Shown here piece by piece: positions 61,164-64,000 of a DNA stretch of 64,000 bases. The DNA lies in the NCBI GenBank assembly GCA_029202385.1, contig CP119314.1, forward strand, positions 1,614,501 through 1,678,500. The letters run 5' to 3'. A model generated the notes under the pieces. That model was not told the origin of the DNA and made no database searches. It was given only the letters and a program-made list of their open reading frames with translations. This DNA comes from Candidatus Sphingomonas phytovorans. Its GTDB lineage: Bacteria; Pseudomonadota; Alphaproteobacteria; Sphingomonadales; Sphingomonadaceae. A program made the position numbers and the translations under genes. The first letter of the stretch is position 1; every line of letters begins with the position of its first letter.

Positions 61164-61487
61164 TCAGCGCTGGTCATCGGCAAGGCCAACCGCCTCAGCC
61201 ACCGCATCAAGATCGGCACCTGCCTTCACCAGCATCCATTCGCCGGGGGCCGCGCCGTCGATTACGGTCACAGCACCTCGCGGGCAGATACCCAGGCATT
61301 TGACCTCGACGATCCCGGCCCTGCCCTTGCGGCCCTTTTTTAATCCGAGATGCTGGCGCAACGCCTTGGCGAGCGGCGTCCGGCCTTTCGGCCCGAACCC
61401 GCCATCCAGCTTCTTCGAACATTTTTTGCAGAGCAGCAGGGTGCTCGACCAGTCCGAGCGGACGGACTTCAACCGGCAGGCTTCCAC
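61164..61487 (-). CDS. thioredoxin-fold [2Fe-2S] ferredoxin
   Basis: This 107-residue protein has the paired cysteines LLLCKKCSKKL and VKCLGICPRGAVTVID, the pattern of small thioredoxin-like ferredoxins. Such proteins pass electrons but their partners are often unknown. It starts MEACRLKSVRSDW; the first 18 bases overlap the J-domain gene. Convergent sufE suggests an iron-sulfur theme. Confidence 0.8.
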   Translation of the reverse strand: MEACRLKSVRSDWSSTLLLCKKCSKKLDGGFGPKGRTPLAKALRQHLGLKKGRKGRAGIVEVKCLGICPRGAVTVIDGAAPGEWMLVKAGADLDAVAEAVGLADDQR

Positions 61488-62011
61488 TGCCGCGCATCCT
61501 CGGCGGCGCGCAGCACGTCATAAGCTGCCTGGATCGCCTGGAAACGTGCCGCCGCTTCCTTGTCGCCGGGACGCACATCGGGATGGCAGGATTTCGCAAG
61601 GCGGCGCCACGCGACGCGCACCGCGTCGAAATCGGCATCGGCGTCCAGTTCGAGCAGTTCGAGCGCGCGCATCTCGTCGCGCGAGCGGCTGCCGTCGCCC
61701 GGACCGGTCCAGCCATAATGCTTCGCTTCGGCATAGCCGTCCGCCGTCCGCGTCTCGTCCGCTTCGCGCTTGGCGGCCTCTTCCGCGGTCAGGCCTTCGA
61801 AATAATTCCAGCCGCGATTATATTCGGCCGCGTGATCCTGGCAGAAATACCAGCGATCCGGGCTGTTGGGCGATTTCGGCGCCGGGCAATTGCCCGGCGA
61901 GTCGCAGCCATGCCGGTCGCACAGCCGAACCGTCGTCGCCTCGCGCCCGGCACCATAGCCGCGCCAGCGGGGAAAACCCCAGTCGACCGATCGGGAGGAG
62001 GAACGCGCCAT
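61469..62011 (-). CDS. J-domain protein with Cys/His-rich N-terminus
   Basis: This 180-residue protein ends in a DnaJ-type J domain (about residues 115-175) with the HPD tripeptide at 143-145, so it should stimulate an Hsp70 ATPase. The N-terminal part holds Cys/His residues (31, 34, 36, 42, 57 and 60), which could bind a metal. The order (J domain at the C-terminus) differs from classical DnaJ. The ATG at 62011 follows a GGAG-like site and avoids the unsupported upstream frame. It overlaps the ferredoxin gene by 19 bases. Confidence 0.82.
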   Translation of the reverse strand: MARSSSRSVDWGFPRWRGYGAGREATTVRLCDRHGCDSPGNCPAPKSPNSPDRWYFCQDHAAEYNRGWNYFEGLTAEEAAKREADETRTADGYAEAKHYGWTGPGDGSRSRDEMRALELLELDADADFDAVRVAWRRLAKSCHPDVRPGDKEAAARFQAIQAAYDVLRAAEDARQWKPAG

Positions 62012-62093
62012 TGGCTCGACATAGGCGAAGCTATCGGGAGCGCAACCGCGAGATTGGCGATTATCGCCCCCGCGCGTGATCAACAGCCGAATT

Positions 62094-64000
62094 CTACCTG
62101 CCGAAAAGGAATCTGACCCGCTGGGTGCTGGCGCCGCAGCCAAGCGATCCGTCCGGACGATAGCTCTTGGCGTATCGGGCACCGGCCATGGTGCGCACCC
62201 CCGCCTTGGTGAAGACGAATGGGGGATAGCTGAGCACCGCGCGCTCGTTGACCACGCGTCCGTCCGCGGCGACATCGAACTGGGTCTGGGTCCAGCCCTC
62301 AAAGCCCCAAGCCGTCGCTTCCTGCGGATAGACTCCGCCCGCGTGAAGGAGCTTCGGCGCGGAATCTATGATACCGCACTGGTTGGCGGCGAGCCCCGAT
62401 CGCTCGAACGCTTCACGCGCGGCTGCCGCGTTTCCGGATTGCTGCTCGATCGAGGCGATGCGGACGAGCGCCCCCACCCGCATCGGATCATTCGCCGCCA
62501 GCGCTTGATCGTCGGCGACCTGATGCAGCAGTTCGCGGGTCCGCGACCCCGCCGAACGCTCGTCAGCGTCCGCGATCAGCAACCGCACCACCGATCGCGC
62601 CTGCGGATTTCCGGTGTAGAGCGGTTGCGACAGGAGTGGCATGGCGGCACGCGCAAAGTCACCCCCGCGCTTGCCGGCGGCGCGGGCCGTGCCCCGCTCC
62701 ACGATATCCAGCGCCAGACGCGGAACCGGCGGCACGCCGTTTGCGTCTGCGATAGCAAGGGCGCGGCGCGCGAGAACGTTCGTCTCCTCGCGCGGCACCA
62801 CCACATTGCGCATCAGGCGATAGAGCGGCGGCAGTACTTCGATCGACTCAGCCCCTTTCGCCTCCGCGGCAGCGAGCGCGGCACGCTGTCGAGGCAAGGC
62901 GACCGCATCGGACGTGTGGTCCGCCGCCGGAACCGGCAGGCGCTTTTCCGTCATCCAGCTTTCCAGGCTGGCCGACAGAAAATCGCCGATCGAGGGGCGC
63001 TGGAACTCGGTCGAGCACCGCATCTCGATCCGGATATTGTACCGGAAGAATCGGGGCAGCGCCTTCACCTGCTCGGGTGTCCATGACCAGCCCAACGCCG
63101 CACGGGCGAACTCGAGCGCGACGGGACCACCCCCGGCCGCGTAGATCGGGGTACTGGTAGTGACCGTCCCGTCATCGCCGATGCTGAATTCCACCACGGC
63201 CATGTCATCCGGCTTGAGGCCACCCTCCCCGCCACAGGAGGGCGCCTTCATCTGCACCGCGGGATCGAACGATCCCTCCGGCAAACGGCCGGCACCGGTA
63301 TAGGCCATGTATTTCCGCGCCGAGTCCCCATCGCCCGCCAACAACGCCGCGATCGCGGTGTCGGAACGCGCTGATACATCCCGCAGATCGACACGCGTCG
63401 TCAGCCCGCCCAGAAGTTTGACGGCTTCAGCGGACTTGACACGCGCTCCCGCGAAATCGCCATCGTTGAGCAGCAGCAACCCTTCACGCCGGGCAAACTC
63501 CGCCGCGACGACCGAGTCGGTCTTGGTCGTCGCAATGAGCGCCTTCGTCTTGCCAAGCGCATCCGCGGCGACCGCCGGATCGACGAAAGTAGCCGTCTGA
63601 ATGAGACCGAGCAGCGCCACGAAACGATTGGCCACACCGTCACTCGCCGACGCCGCGTCGCGATAGGCGGCCATCGCGCTGGCATAGTCGACCGCCCCCT
63701 GCGCGATACGCGCCAGGTTAATATACGCGCGGTAGCGATCCTCGCTCAGCGACGCGTCATCGGCTGGCAATCCCGCGAGGCCGGCACGCGCCGCCGCTAC
63801 CGCTTCGTCCTTGCGATCCAGTTCCAGCAATGCCGCACTCTTGCGCACCAGCACGATCGCATGGCTACGCCGATTCTTCATCGTCCGGCGTTCCAGCGCT
63901 TCCCAGGCGTTGAGCGCCGCCTGTTTATCGCTGCCTGCGTCAAGCGCGGCCGCCGCCTCGAAATCCTGCTGGATAGTGGTGGCCGCCTGCTGCGCGGCGA
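62094..64000 (-). CDS. TPR and TonB-C domain protein, cut by the window edge
   Basis: The open frame runs without a stop past the end of the window, so the true start lies outside it and an internal ATG at 63881 is not the start. About 635 residues are visible. The first part has tetratricopeptide-like helices with Ala-rich repeats (AAYRDAASASDG, ALGKTKALIATT). Two regions resemble TonB C-terminal domains: one around TTSTPIYAAGGGPVALEFAR and one at the end around EGWTQTQFDVAADGRVVNE. This is a family I know only as energy-transducer-like sphingomonad proteins. The role is unknown. Confidence 0.62.
   Translation of the reverse strand, partial: AAQQAATTIQQDFEAAAALDAGSDKQAALNAWEALERRTMKNRRSHAIVLVRKSAALLELDRKDEAVAAARAGLAGLPADDASLSEDRYRAYINLARIAQGAVDYASAMAAYRDAASASDGVANRFVALLGLIQTATFVDPAVAADALGKTKALIATTKTDSVVAAEFARREGLLLLNDGDFAGARVKSAEAVKLLGGLTTRVDLRDVSARSDTAIAALLAGDGDSARKYMAYTGAGRLPEGSFDPAVQMKAPSCGGEGGLKPDDMAVVEFSIGDDGTVTTSTPIYAAGGGPVALEFARAALGWSWTPEQVKALPRFFRYNIRIEMRCSTEFQRPSIGDFLSASLESWMTEKRLPVPAADHTSDAVALPRQRAALAAAEAKGAESIEVLPPLYRLMRNVVVPREETNVLARRALAIADANGVPPVPRLALDIVERGTARAAGKRGGDFARAAMPLLSQPLYTGNPQARSVVRLLIADADERSAGSRTRELLHQVADDQALAANDPMRVGALVRIASIEQQSGNAAAAREAFERSGLAANQCGIIDSAPKLLHAGGVYPQEATAWGFEGWTQTQFDVAADGRVVNERAVLSYPPFVFTKAGVRTMAGARYAKSYRPDGSLGCGASTQRVRFLFGR

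Overview
The window looks like a chromosomal segment of a Sphingomonas-like alphaproteobacterium (order Sphingomonadales). The support is high GC, a DivL-type pseudokinase, AddAB instead of RecBCD, AmgK/MurU cell-wall recycling genes, a long acidic S16 tail, an M2 dipeptidase and an S9 dipeptidyl peptidase. These assignments come from reading protein motifs and gene order; no database was searched. I see no tRNA or rRNA gene, CRISPR array, insertion sequence or prophage.

Layout. 0-8.5 kb: an O-methyltransferase divergent from an AraC regulator, a lipoprotein, secA, a TonB-like protein, argJ (broken by one extra G), a GST-like gene and a decayed SEC-C gene. 8.5-22 kb: a minus-strand block ahcY / divL / [ccdA-ccdB] / tsaE-amgK-murU-addB-addA / trxA. 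A toxin-antitoxin pair with its own triple-repeat operator sits between divL and tsaE. 22-32 kb: yqgE, a peroxiredoxin, AMP nucleosidase, an M2 dipeptidase, a hydrolase, two GFA-family proteins and a marR-emrA-emrB efflux operon. 32-45 kb: asd, S9 peptidase, tag, a class C serine hydrolase, an outer-membrane porin with dctA and divergent dctBD, then soxR and a glyoxalase-fold gene around a SoxR box. 45-55 kb: the operon ffh-rpsP-rimM-[vapB-vapC]-trmD-rplS, with a second toxin-antitoxin pair inside it; then a GGDEF-EAL protein, mtaB-ftsY-yciB and sodB.

55-60.5 kb is the most unusual part. It is a phage-shock locus: pspF faces a textbook sigma-54 promoter with two direct repeats that fit PspF enhancer sites. 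The promoter reads into a 48-residue exported mini-protein, then pspA, pspB and pspC, then six further tiny membrane genes. Five of the six pair one membrane helix with a cytoplasmic charged or coiled-coil tail; four of those tails carry a recognisable copy of one motif (LEERIAVLERIATD...EIExLR) and the last carries a diverged copy. This looks like an expanded family of PspB-like envelope-stress partners. The window ends with sufE, a thioredoxin-fold ferredoxin, a J-domain protein and a large TonB/TPR protein cut by the window edge.

Themes. Both toxin-antitoxin pairs lie directly upstream of, and tightly coupled to, genes that modify tRNA position 37 (tsaE and trmD). Two signalling proteins lack hallmark residues: DivL has Tyr instead of His, and the DctD homologue lacks GAFTGA. 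A palindromic repeat has been inserted in frame into the start of rimM.
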